The notes beneath the pieces were generated by a model. That model saw only the letters and a program-made list of their open reading frames with translations. It had not been told where the DNA came from and made no database searches. From Halosimplex halobium (GTDB lineage: Archaea > Halobacteriota > Halobacteria > Halobacteriales > Haloarculaceae), in the NCBI RefSeq assembly GCF_051414055.1, contig NZ_JBLKNX010000005.1, forward strand, positions 213,553 through 277,552: a stretch of DNA of 64,000 nt, given 5' to 3'. Every line of letters starts with the position of its first letter. Position 1 is the stretch's first letter. This document shows, one piece after another, positions 17,045-25,303 of this stretch. The translations under genes and the position numbers were made by a program.

Positions 17045-18115
17045 ATGAACAAACTCCTGTATATCGCGAAACGGCTCGTCCTCGGGGTGCCGGTGGTCCT
17101 GTTCGGGCTCACGATGACGTTCGTCATCCTCTACCTGTCGCCGTTCGACCCGATGACCGCGATCCTGGGTCGCGACGCGGACCCCCAGACCGCCCGACAG
17201 CTCGCCATCTCGCTCGGCCTCCGGTACCCGAACGGCGAGCCGGTTCCCCTGTGGATACAGTACAGGGACTTCCTGATCGAGACGATAACGTTCAACTTCG
17301 GCCAGTCGTGGGTCGTCACGCGCGGCCAGTCGGCCGCCCAGCTCATCTGGGAACGGATGCCCGCGACCATCTGGCTGGGCGCCTGGTCGGTCGTCATCGC
17401 GCTGGCGCTGGGGATCCCGCTGGGGCTGTACGCCGGCCTCCGGGCCAACACCTGGGGCGACTACACCGCCTCGTTCGGCGGGATCGTCTGGCGCGCCATG
17501 CCGAACTTCTGGCTGGCCGTGATGCTCGCCGGCCTGCTGTCGGCCGGCGGCCTGCTGTCCTTTTACCGGGGGTTCCTGATACCGACCGACGTGATCGGCA
17601 CCCCGGACGCGCTGGGCCACCTGTTCGGGAGCTACTCGCTGGGGCCGGTCGGGATCCCGGTCCCCAACCCCTACAACTGGGCGGTCGCGTTCAAGTGGAT
17701 CCTGCCGGCCGCGCTCGTGCTCGGCTCCTCCTCGATGGGCAACGAGGTCCGCATCGGGCGGACCGCGGTGCTGGAGAGCCTCAACGCCCCCTACATCGAC
17801 ACGGCCAAGGCCAAGGGCGTCTCCGAGCGGGTGATCGTCGGGAAACACGTCGCGCGCAACGCGATGATCCCGCTGCTGCCGGTGATCATGGGCGAGTTCT
17901 ACCTGCTCATCGGCGGGTCCGTGCTCGTGGAGCTCATCTTCGGGATCCGCGGGCTCGGGAACCTCTTCCTCTCGGCGGTCCTCGCGTCGGACGTACCGAT
18001 CATCGGCGCGCTCACCTACGTGTTCATCCTCATACTCGTGTTCTTCAACATCGCACAGGACGTGGCGTACACCATCATCGACCCGCGGATCGGCCTGGAG
18101 GGCCGGGAGGACTGA
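17045..18115 (+). CDS. ABC importer permease, DppB-type
   Basis: The first inner-membrane permease of the peptide/nickel-type importer, 356 residues with about six membrane helices. The N-terminal FGLTMTFVILYLSPFDP segment is typical of DppB, and the EAA loop lies around NAPYIDTAKAKGVSERVIVGKHVARNAMIPLLP, which contacts the ATPases. It follows the binding protein by 106 nt; a weak AT-rich stretch in that gap could be a minor promoter. It pairs with the permease encoded next. Confidence 0.9.
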   Translation: MNKLLYIAKRLVLGVPVVLFGLTMTFVILYLSPFDPMTAILGRDADPQTARQLAISLGLRYPNGEPVPLWIQYRDFLIETITFNFGQSWVVTRGQSAAQLIWERMPATIWLGAWSVVIALALGIPLGLYAGLRANTWGDYTASFGGIVWRAMPNFWLAVMLAGLLSAGGLLSFYRGFLIPTDVIGTPDALGHLFGSYSLGPVGIPVPNPYNWAVAFKWILPAALVLGSSSMGNEVRIGRTAVLESLNAPYIDTAKAKGVSERVIVGKHVARNAMIPLLPVIMGEFYLLIGGSVLVELIFGIRGLGNLFLSAVLASDVPIIGALTYVFILILVFFNIAQDVAYTIIDPRIGLEGRED

Positions 18116-18119
18116 GACG

Positions 18120-19667
18120 ATGTGTGCAACGATGACCGACTCGGCGCGCGACCGGGACCGCCTCGACGAGACGCGGCTTCGCGACCGGGTGCTGGCCAAC
18201 CCCGAACCGGCGCTGCGGTGGGGGGCGGTCGCCTTCGTGCTGGTCGCCGTCGAGTTCGGCGCGCTCGCCGGCGGGCTCCTGTTGTTGCTCGACGCGACGG
18301 TCATCGGGGTCACGGCGCTGGTCGAGGTGATACTCGGCGCCTTCTCCCCGAGCGCTGGCGAGGCGGTCTACGCCGCCCAGCAGGCGGCCAGCGGCTTCCT
18401 CGATGGGCTGCGGTCCGCCGCCGGGAACGTCCCGACGCTGCTGTCCCGGGAGACGATCCCCAACGAGGGGTACAAGACGGGGCCGAACGGGCCCTGGGAG
18501 GGCACGTTCCTCGGGCTCCAGCCGGCGGCCGCATGGGCGATCCGGCTGGTGCTCGTCTACCTGTACGCCGCGGTCGTGTTCTACTGGCTCTACCGCGGCT
18601 GGCTCGTCTTCCGCGACCACTACCGCCAGGTCGACTGGACGCCTCGCGACGACGTGGTCGACCGCCTGCGCGACCACCGCTGGGGTCAGTTCGGTATCGT
18701 CGTCGTCCTCGTGTTCGTGACGATGGCGCTGTTCGCCCCGGCGCTCGGACCGACCACCGTCGAGCAGAACATCCAGTCGCCGTACAGCCACGAGATCCAG
18801 TACTACGACGCCGAGAGCGGGAGCGTCGAGACGGTGTACGTCGGCGACGCCAACTTCAACTCGAAGTCGAAGGGGCAGGGCGACCAGAACGTCGGGCCGA
18901 TGACCTACGACGACTACGGCCGGTTCCACCCGTTCGGGACCCTGACCAACGGCCGCGACCTGTTCACGTTCTCGGTGGCCGGCGCCCGGATCTCGATGAT
19001 GATCGGGGGGCTGTCCATCGTGCTGGCGTCGCTGCTCGCGGTCATCGCGTCGATGACCTCGGCGTACTACAAGGGACTGGTCGACCTGGTGACGATCCTC
19101 CTCGCGGACGGGATCACCTCCATACCGGGGCTGCTCCTGCTGTTGATGGTCGGGATGGCGTTCCAGGGCCACTGGCTCACGGGGGTGCTCCACGGCGGGT
19201 TCCTCTACGCGGTGACCTTCGGGATCATCCTCTTCCCGGGCCTGTGGCGGTCGGTGCGCGGCCCCGCCTTGCAGGTCTCCGAAGAGGAGTGGATCGACGC
19301 CGCCAAGAGCTTCGGCCAGCGCCCGCGGACGACCATGCGCAAACACATGCTCCCGTACGTGCTGCCGTACCTGCTCGTCTACGGCTCGATGACCGTCGGC
19401 GGCGTCATCATCTCGATGGCGGCGCTGTCGTTCATCGGGAGCGGGCTCGGCATCAACCCGCCGACTCCCGCCTGGGGACGCGCCATCGACATGGGGCGCA
19501 ACTACGTCTCCACCCAGTCGTGGCACATCGCCCTGATCCCGGGGATACTGATCGTCGTGCTCGTGACCGGGCTCAACGCCTTCGGTGACGGCATCCGCGA
19601 CGCCATCGACCCCGAGAGCGAGGGCGGCGGTGAAGAGGAGGCGGCCGCAGGGGGTGCCGCCGGATGA
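18120..19667 (+). CDS. ABC importer permease, DppC-type with extended N-terminus
   Basis: The second permease, 515 residues. Its C-terminal half has the DppC features: GRDLFTFSVAGARISM, then the EAA loop EEWIDAAKSFGQRPRTTMRKHMLPYVLP, then LSFIGSGLGINPPTPAWGR. The N-terminal 200 residues carry extra membrane segments and an extracellular loop, longer than the roughly 300-residue bacterial DppC but common in haloarchaeal homologues. The start could be ATG 18120 or ATG 18132. Its stop overlaps the next start by 4 nt. Confidence 0.88.
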   Translation: MCATMTDSARDRDRLDETRLRDRVLANPEPALRWGAVAFVLVAVEFGALAGGLLLLLDATVIGVTALVEVILGAFSPSAGEAVYAAQQAASGFLDGLRSAAGNVPTLLSRETIPNEGYKTGPNGPWEGTFLGLQPAAAWAIRLVLVYLYAAVVFYWLYRGWLVFRDHYRQVDWTPRDDVVDRLRDHRWGQFGIVVVLVFVTMALFAPALGPTTVEQNIQSPYSHEIQYYDAESGSVETVYVGDANFNSKSKGQGDQNVGPMTYDDYGRFHPFGTLTNGRDLFTFSVAGARISMMIGGLSIVLASLLAVIASMTSAYYKGLVDLVTILLADGITSIPGLLLLLMVGMAFQGHWLTGVLHGGFLYAVTFGIILFPGLWRSVRGPALQVSEEEWIDAAKSFGQRPRTTMRKHMLPYVLPYLLVYGSMTVGGVIISMAALSFIGSGLGINPPTPAWGRAIDMGRNYVSTQSWHIALIPGILIVVLVTGLNAFGDGIRDAIDPESEGGGEEEAAAGGAAG

Positions 19668-20830
19668 GCGCCCCCTACTCGGACGACGCCGTGGAGTCGG
19701 CCCGCGACCGGGACGGCGAGGAACCGGTCCTCTCGGTGCGTGACCTCCGGACGGTCTTCAGGACCGACCGCGAGACCATCCACGCCGTCGACGGCATCGA
19801 CCTGGATCTGTACGAGGGCGAGACGGTCGGGCTCGTCGGCGAGTCCGGCTCGGGCAAGTCCGTCACCGCCCGGTCGATCATGGGGCTGGTCGAGGAGCCC
19901 GGGGAGGTCCTCCCCGAGTCGTCGATCAGGTTCAATGGCGAGGAGATCACCGGCTACGACACCGCCCAGTACCAGGAGCTGCGCGGCAGCGGCATCGGGA
20001 TGATCTTCCAGGACCCGCTGTCGTCGCTCAACCCCGTGTTCACTGTCGGCAACCAGATCAGGGAGGCGCTGAAGGTCAACCGCGGGATCACCGGCGAGGC
20101 GGCCCGCGAGGAAGCGATCGAGCTGCTCGAGGCGGTCCAGATCCCCGACGCGGCACGCCGGCTGGGGGAGTACCCCCACGAGTTCTCCGGCGGGATGCGC
20201 CAGCGGGCGGTCATCGCGATGATGCTCGCCTGCGAACCCGAGGTGTTGATCTGCGACGAACCGACGACCGCGCTGGACGTGACCATCCAGGCGCAGATCC
20301 TGGAGCTCCTCCGGGACCTGCAGGAGGAACGCGGCCTGTCGATCCTGTTCATCACCCACGACATGGGCGTCATCGCCGACGTCACCGACCGCGTGAACGT
20401 GATGTACGCCGGCGAGATCGTCGAGAAGGCCCCGACCGAGGAGCTGTTCGCGAACCCGCGCCACCCATACACGGAGGGGCTGCTCGAGGCGATCCCCGGC
20501 CAGCACGCCGACGAGGACCGCCTGCGGACCATCGAGGGCGAGGTGCCGACGCCCAACGAGGCGGCGACACAGTGCCGGTTCGCGCCGCGGTGCCCGAAGG
20601 CCTTCGAGGAGTGCGAGGCGGTCCATCCCGAGCTCGTCGAGGTCGACGAGAGTACGGCCGACCACACCGCGGCCTGCCTGCTCTACCCCGAACACATGAC
20701 GACGCCGGAGGCCGTCGCCCACCACGAGCGACTGGGCGGGACCGACGACGAGGAGCTGGGCGGGGACGACGGGGCGGGCCCGGCGGAGACCGGCGACGAC
20801 GTCGCGGCCGACGGAGGTGACCGACGATGA
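19664..20830 (+). CDS. ABC importer ATPase, DppD/OppD-type
   Basis: The first cytosolic ATPase, 388 residues. Walker A GESGSGKS, Q-loop FQDPLSSLNP, signature FSGGMRQR, Walker B VLICDEPTTALD and switch His in FITHDMG are all intact. The C-terminal oligopeptide region includes CRFAPRCPKAFEECEA with the four cysteines that can hold an iron-sulfur cluster in this family. It is translationally coupled on both sides by ATGA overlaps. Confidence 0.92.
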   Translation: MSAPYSDDAVESARDRDGEEPVLSVRDLRTVFRTDRETIHAVDGIDLDLYEGETVGLVGESGSGKSVTARSIMGLVEEPGEVLPESSIRFNGEEITGYDTAQYQELRGSGIGMIFQDPLSSLNPVFTVGNQIREALKVNRGITGEAAREEAIELLEAVQIPDAARRLGEYPHEFSGGMRQRAVIAMMLACEPEVLICDEPTTALDVTIQAQILELLRDLQEERGLSILFITHDMGVIADVTDRVNVMYAGEIVEKAPTEELFANPRHPYTEGLLEAIPGQHADEDRLRTIEGEVPTPNEAATQCRFAPRCPKAFEECEAVHPELVEVDESTADHTAACLLYPEHMTTPEAVAHHERLGGTDDEELGGDDGAGPAETGDDVAADGGDRR

Positions 20831-22167
20831 GCGAGATGACCCAGCAACGCGGCCGAACCGAACCGAGGGGAACCGGCGAGACGCTCGTCGAGGTCGAGGG
20901 GCTCAAGAAGTACTACGGCGGCGACGGCGTCTTCGCCGACCCGCCGGTCAAGGCCGTCGACGGCGTGAGCTTCCAGATCCAGCGCGGCGAGACGCTCGGG
21001 CTGGTCGGCGAGTCCGGCTGCGGGAAGACGACGCTCGGTCGCACGCTCGTGCAGCTGGAGACGGCCACCGAGGGCACCGTCGAGTTCGACGGCACCGACG
21101 TGACCGAGCTGACCGGCAAGCGGCTCAAGCAGTGGCGGCGCAACGCCCAGATCGTCTTCCAGGACCCCGAGTCCAGCCTCAACGACCGGATGACCATCGG
21201 CGAGATCGTCCGCGAGCCGCTGGACGTCCACGAGGAGGGCACGCCCGCCGAGCGCCGCGAGAAGGTCAAGGACCTGCTGGCCCAGGTCGGGCTCCAGCCC
21301 GAGCACTACTACCGCTACCCCCACCAGTTCTCCGGCGGCCAGCGCCAGCGGATCGGGATCGCCCGCGCGCTGGCGCTGGAACCGGAGTTCGTCGTCCTCG
21401 ACGAGCCCGTCAGCGCCCTGGACACCTCCGTCCAGGCGAAGATCCTCAACCTGCTGGAGGACCTGCAGGACGAGTTCGACCTGACCTACCTGTTTATCGC
21501 CCACGACCTCTCCGTGGTGCGACACATCTGCGACCGCGTCGCGGTGATGTACCTCGGGAAGATCATGGAGATGGGGGCGACCGAGGAGCTGTACACCGAC
21601 CCGGCCAACCCCTACACCCACTCGCTGCTGTCGGCGATCCCCGAACCCGACCCGACCGCCCAGAAGGAGCGGATCACGCTCCCGGGGACGCCGCCGAGCC
21701 CGCGGGACCCGCCGACGGGGTGTCAGCTGACGACCCGCTGTCCCGCGAAGATCCACCCCGAGGAGTACGACCACGTCGACGCCGAGACGTGGAACAACAT
21801 CGAGCGGTTCCGCGAGGTGATCCGCGAGCGCACCCGGATCGACCTGACGGTCCGCGACCGGATCCGCCGGTCGCTCGGCGCTTTCCATCGGTTCGACGAC
21901 ATCGACGAGACGGTCGCCGACATGTTCGGCGACGAGGTCCCCGACGAGGTCTACGAGCACGTCGAGCAGGCCGCCGAGCACGTCAAGGAGGGGTACCCCG
22001 ACCGGGCGCGCGAGTACATGAGCAAGCAGTTCGACGGCGTCTGCGACACCGAGCGGCCGGAGCTGTACCCGGTGGGCGAGACCGACCGGCTGAGCTACTG
22101 CCACCGCCACTCCGGGGAGTACGAGAGCGTCGAGTCGGTGCTCGGTCGCGGGTCCGATGGCGAGTAA
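20827..22167 (+). CDS. ABC importer ATPase, DppF/OppF-type
   Basis: The second cytosolic ATPase, 446 residues. Walker A GESGCGKTT, Q-loop FQDPESSLND, signature FSGGQRQR, Walker B VVLDEPVSALD and IAHDLS are intact. The C-terminal extension of about 100 residues after GCQLTTRCPAKIHPEEYD ends in YPVGETDRLSYCHRH, a feature I know from haloarchaeal homologues and not from bacterial DppF. It forms the ATPase heterodimer with the preceding gene product. Confidence 0.92.
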   Translation: MSEMTQQRGRTEPRGTGETLVEVEGLKKYYGGDGVFADPPVKAVDGVSFQIQRGETLGLVGESGCGKTTLGRTLVQLETATEGTVEFDGTDVTELTGKRLKQWRRNAQIVFQDPESSLNDRMTIGEIVREPLDVHEEGTPAERREKVKDLLAQVGLQPEHYYRYPHQFSGGQRQRIGIARALALEPEFVVLDEPVSALDTSVQAKILNLLEDLQDEFDLTYLFIAHDLSVVRHICDRVAVMYLGKIMEMGATEELYTDPANPYTHSLLSAIPEPDPTAQKERITLPGTPPSPRDPPTGCQLTTRCPAKIHPEEYDHVDAETWNNIERFREVIRERTRIDLTVRDRIRRSLGAFHRFDDIDETVADMFGDEVPDEVYEHVEQAAEHVKEGYPDRAREYMSKQFDGVCDTERPELYPVGETDRLSYCHRHSGEYESVESVLGRGSDGE

Positions 22168-22549
22168 GCGACTCCTGTTCGCGGAGTTCGCCGTCTGGGT
22201 GCTCGCCGTCGGCGGGCTCGTCGCCGGGGGCGCCGTCCTCGTCGGGTACCTCGTCGGCGGGACGCTCGTGGCCGCCAAGTACGCCGTGTTCGTCGTCGGC
22301 GTCCTCCTGTTCGGCGTCGGGAGCCTCGGCATCCAGCCGACCCCCTCCTACAAGGACGAGAAGCGGGTGACCCTGGAGTCGAAGCGCCAGACCGGCTTCG
22401 AGGCCCGGCTGCAGGAACTCCCGCCGCTGCGGGGCGAACGGCTCCCGTTCGACCAGCGGGTCAGCCGCGACAAGAAGATCTTCGCCGCCAGCCTGGTCGT
22501 CCTCGGCGTCTCGCTCGTCATGGAGTTCGGCTTCGGGGTCCACCCCTGA
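22157..22549 (+). CDS. Small membrane protein at the end of the importer operon
   Basis: A 130-residue protein with two N-terminal membrane segments (about 8-29 and 37-57), a basic cytosolic stretch (YKDEKRVTLESKRQ), and a third hydrophobic segment near the C-terminus. It overlaps the end of the second ATPase gene by 11 nt, so it is almost certainly co-expressed. The family is uncharacterised; an accessory role in the importer is inferred from position only. Confidence 0.75.
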   Translation: MASKRLLFAEFAVWVLAVGGLVAGGAVLVGYLVGGTLVAAKYAVFVVGVLLFGVGSLGIQPTPSYKDEKRVTLESKRQTGFEARLQELPPLRGERLPFDQRVSRDKKIFAASLVVLGVSLVMEFGFGVHP

Positions 22550-22692
22550 CCGCCCACCGGCCTCGGCGGCCGGACGCGTGACGGCGCCCCACCCCGTGCT
22601 CGGCGGTCGGACGCGGAACAGCGCCCCGGCCCGCCCGGCGACCGACCGCACAGTGCACCACCCTTTACTGTGTGAACGGCGTTGACTGGAGT

Positions 22693-23265
22693 ATGCCCCA
22701 CCACGCCGACGGCCCGGACGACGTCGACCGGAAGGAGGTCGTCGCCGACCACAGCGAGGAGCTCAAGACCAACTGGCAGCGGGCGCTCGAGGACATGCAG
22801 GCGATGGCCGACGACCGCGAGGACCAGGGCTACGAGACGCTCGCCGTCCCCGCGGGGGACACGACGACGCTCTCGCCGTCGATGGGCGACGACGACACGT
22901 GGGGGCTCTCCCACGTCGTCCCGGACAACTTCGCCGAGGACGTCGAGGCGTACGTCGAGCGGTCGACGTTCGAGGAGACGGGCGTCTACCAGCTGGAGAG
23001 CGGCGGGTTCGTCTTCGTCGTGACCGAGTGCATCGACCACGACGAGGAACGCGTCCTGTTCGTCGCCGGCTCCTACGACATGCGGTTCTCGGCCGGCCTC
23101 GTCCGCACCGCCGTCGAGCGCGACGAGATGTACACCCACCTCAGGACCCTCGACGGGACGGAACTGGGCACCGTCCACCACGACGACCCCGCCGACTTCT
23201 TCCCCGAACCCGAGCAGTTCTACGCCTACGACATCACCGAAACCACCGAACACGCCCGGGACTGA
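22693..23265 (+). CDS. Uncharacterised haloarchaeal protein
   Basis: A soluble acidic 190-residue protein. The N-terminal third is helical (DRKEVVADHSEELKTNWQRALEDMQAMADDRE) and the rest looks alpha/beta, with FVFVVTECIDHDEERVLFVAGSYDMRFS. It is reminiscent of the haloarchaeal DUF7529 group (from memory). ATG 22693 is chosen over 22672 because CCTTTACTG lies about 27 nt upstream. The stop merges with the long palindrome at 23265. Confidence 0.72.
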   Translation: MPHHADGPDDVDRKEVVADHSEELKTNWQRALEDMQAMADDREDQGYETLAVPAGDTTTLSPSMGDDDTWGLSHVVPDNFAEDVEAYVERSTFEETGVYQLESGGFVFVVTECIDHDEERVLFVAGSYDMRFSAGLVRTAVERDEMYTHLRTLDGTELGTVHHDDPADFFPEPEQFYAYDITETTEHARD

Positions 23266-23340
23266 TACGGTTTATTGGGAGCGTTTACCGGGTCGACCGC
23301 ACGCAGTCGTGCGGTCGATCCCGGAATATATAATCCGTAT
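23265..23340. repeat. 76-nt imperfect palindrome
   Basis: The outer arms are ATACGG (23265-23270) and CCGTAT (23335-23340); the inner stem pairs CCGGG-CGACCGCACG with CGTGCGGTCG-CCCGG around a CAGT loop. It starts on the last base of the preceding gene. It resembles, from memory, dispersed palindromes with 'ATACGGTTTATT' ends seen in Haloarcula-type genomes, and could act as a terminator or be a small mobile repeat. Confidence 0.7.
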
Positions 23341-23535
23341 GACAGGTCGTTCGGCCGGTCGACCCGACGGCGGTCGCGTCCCCCGGGCGATCCACCCGAC
23401 AGCTCCTGTGACCGCCCGGACGCGCTGTGGACCGACCGTGTCAACCCCTCTCGTGAAACTGAGTTCAGTAGCCTCGCCTACAGAAATGTATTTCAGATTA
23501 CCATTAAGGGGACGGCCGGCGTAGCATCGGACGCG

Positions 23536-23808
23536 ATGAGACGAACTGGTCCCCTGGTCGCTTCGGCCGGCCTGCCGACGCAGTACAGTCTGGCGCGCAC
23601 CCTCCTGGTCTCGCTGGCGATGTCGCTCGCGGTCGCCGTCGGCGCGCTCGTGGTCATGTACCCAGGCGTCGCGGCGCTGGCGGCCGCGCTCGCGGCGGTC
23701 TCGTGGGCGCTGACGGCCGTGATCGTCCGGGTCCGCCTGCGCCGCCGCCCGGTGACCCGCGTCCTGATGGTCCGGGTCCCGTTCACCGACATCCACGTCG
23801 AGGTCTGA
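23536..23808 (+). CDS. Small membrane protein
   Basis: A 90-residue protein with two closely spaced membrane segments (about residues 22-42 and 44-66), followed by an Arg-rich turn and a short VLMVRVPFTDIHVEV tail. ATG 23536 is supported by a CATTAAGG box about 30 nt upstream; the longer frame to 23275 runs through the palindrome region and is not credible. The family is not recognised. Confidence 0.6.
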   Translation: MRRTGPLVASAGLPTQYSLARTLLVSLAMSLAVAVGALVVMYPGVAALAAALAAVSWALTAVIVRVRLRRRPVTRVLMVRVPFTDIHVEV

Positions 23809-23920
23809 GACCCCGCTGGCGCGCCCTCCGAACAGTTCTCTTCCGCTCGACGGCCGCAATTCGCAAGCGGCGCGACCGGACCGTAACCGCTATTCCGCCG
23901 GAGGGGCGACGGACGAACGC

Positions 23921-24005
23921 GCGAGGGTGGCTGAGCTAGGCCAAAGGCGGCGGGCTTAAGACCCGCTCCCGAAGGGGTCCGTGGGTTCGAATCCCACCCC
24001 TCGCA
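23921..24005 (+). tRNA. tRNA-Leu (anticodon UAA)
   Basis: The acceptor arm GCGAGGG pairs with CCCTCGC, followed by discriminator A24005; CCA is not encoded. The anticodon arm GCGGG-CTTAAGA-CCCGC gives anticodon TAA. The variable arm is long (CTCCCGAAGGGGT region) as required for class II tRNA-Leu, and the T arm is GTGGGTTCGAATCCCAC. It reads UUA, a rare codon in such a GC-rich genome. The gene is intact and has no intron. Its 3' end is repeated twice just downstream. Confidence 0.96.
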
Positions 24006-24247
24006 TGAACCGGCCCGAGCGGACGCGAGGGCCGTGTGAATCCGCGTGGGATTCGAAGCCTATCAGTCGCGCGCAGCGAACGGCGTGAGCGAGCACGTCT
24101 GATTTCGGTTCGAATCCCACCCCTCGCACTCTGTCGCTCGCAAACCGCGAGCGGCGAGTGCATCGTGGATTCGAACCCTGCGAGTCGCAGCCCGCGCAGC
24201 GACGCGAGCAGGAACGTCTCGCTCCGGTTCGAATCCCACCCCTTGCA
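24006..24247 (+). repeat. Two tandem units ending in copies of the tRNA-Leu 3' end
   Basis: The last 22 nt of the tRNA (23984-24005) recur at 24107-24128 (identical) and 24226-24247 (one mismatch), giving units of 123 and 119 nt. Each unit also carries an inverted copy of the T arm (GTGGGATTCGAA at 24046-24057; GTGGATTCGAACC at 24165-24177), so each can fold into a hairpin capped by a second, co-varying stem (ATCAG/CTGAT in unit 1, GCGAG/CTCGC in unit 2). These look like stacked attachment-site scars or a tRNA-derived structured repeat. The rest of the gap to 24472 has no convincing gene. Confidence 0.82.
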
Positions 24248-24472
24248 CTCTCTTCCCGGCGTACTCGAGTGGTTTTCCTGGCCGAGACACCCATGAATCA
24301 GGGTCGACCACAGCCCGCTCGCATTCGATTGGATCGAGAAACTGCACGGCGTGTACCGGTTCCAGCTATCTACGCGTCCGCCCTCATCGAGCGGTCTCGC
24401 TCCTTTCGGATGCCTCGTCGAGCAGCCAGCGCCTTCACTCGATGATCTCGACGGGGCCGGATTCTTCGACTG

Positions 24473-24811
24473 TCACTCCAGATCGACTCCAACGGTCCGA
24501 GCTAGCGACCGCGCAGCTTCGTCGACAATATCCGGGGTCAGCGCACCGACCGTCTGGGCGGTGTTCCGTTCGGAAATAACTGTCGGGTATCTGGGAAGGA
24601 TATAGCTCTCCTTGCTGAGACTCCCGACTTGCCAGTCGTTCTCGCCGATCGGTATACTGTCCGTGGCGTCGTTCGTAGAGATCCCGACCGCGATGTGTTG
24701 GTCCGGATACTCGGGATTCGGCGTTTCGCTCACGATCACGTAGGGGCGGTTGTACGGTTCGAAGATCGCCGGGTGAGTGACGACTTCGCGCCGAAGGTGC
24801 GTGCTACTCAT
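24473..24811 (-). CDS. MazF/PemK-like toxin
   Basis: A 112-residue protein with a MazF/PemK-type (CcdB-like barrel) pattern: an early NRPYVIVSETPNP strand, HIAVGISTND, and SKESYILPRYPTVIS. Family members cut RNA at short sequences. The match is general, and the usual catalytic Arg/Thr pattern is only partly visible. The gene overlaps its upstream partner by 8 nt, as in toxin-antitoxin operons. It is less GC-rich than the surroundings and sits beside the tRNA-Leu repeats, which suggests acquisition. Confidence 0.65.
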   Translation of the reverse strand: MSSTHLRREVVTHPAIFEPYNRPYVIVSETPNPEYPDQHIAVGISTNDATDSIPIGENDWQVGSLSKESYILPRYPTVISERNTAQTVGALTPDIVDEAARSLARTVGVDLE

Positions 24812-25193
24812 CGGAGCGCTGTGACGCTCTCCAGGATTCGATCTCGGATTCGTCGACCGCTTCCTCTTCCCAGTCGACGTCGCCCCACTCGTCGTCTACG
24901 TCAGCGATCGCTTCGAGACTCCGCTGCGTCGCCTCGAAGCCCCCGATGCGGTCGTCGCGAGCGATGGCCCAGTACGGTCCCTTATGTCGAACGAGCTCGC
25001 GCTCTTCGAGACGCTGGAGCGTCGGCCCGATGCTCCCCATCGGGATATCGACGTGTTCGTGGATCTCGGTCGGAGTGAACCCCTGTTTCGGATGCTCCGC
25101 TAGAAACGAGAGGATCTCGTAGCTGTTCGACCCTGGCTCGATCGAACCCGCGTAGCCATCGGATTCGGAGTACTCGTCGAACTCGACCGGCAT
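24804..25193 (-). CDS. Winged-helix protein, probable antitoxin
   Basis: A 129-residue protein with a MarR/Rrf-like winged helix in the middle (SNSYEILSFLAEH..FTPTEIHEHVDIP..TLQRLEERELVRHKG). The acidic C-terminal tail (DVDDEWGDVDWEEEAVDESEIESWRAS) is what an antitoxin would use to bind and neutralise a toxin. The first half should bind DNA and repress the operon. ATG 25193 is supported by the TATA-like block just upstream; the longer frame to 25562 is antisense to the next gene. Confidence 0.7.
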   Translation of the reverse strand: MPVEFDEYSESDGYAGSIEPGSNSYEILSFLAEHPKQGFTPTEIHEHVDIPMGSIGPTLQRLEERELVRHKGPYWAIARDDRIGGFEATQRSLEAIADVDDEWGDVDWEEEAVDESEIESWRASQRSDE

Positions 25194-25230
25194 TGTATAT
25201 GCGTGTATATTGGATATCTGCTTGTATAAG
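25194..25230 (-). promoter_or_regulatory. Promoter and likely operator of the toxin-antitoxin pair
   Basis: On the minus strand a TATA-like CTTATACAAG (25221-25230) precedes ATG 25193 by about 28-37 nt. Between them TGTATAT occurs twice (25194-25200 and 25204-25210) with 10-bp spacing, one helical turn, which fits binding by a winged-helix dimer overlapping the transcription start. Confidence 0.5.
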
Positions 25231-25303
25231 TGTTCGCTGTGCCTCGCGGACACGGGCGACGCGACACAACGGTCTTTTGTCGGCGAGCGCCCAACCCTGG
25301 GTG

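Noticed and set aside
24294..24446. 50-codon plus-strand ORF after the tRNA repeats
   Set aside because: No promoter, no recognisable domain, and Arg-rich composition typical of out-of-frame GC-rich DNA.
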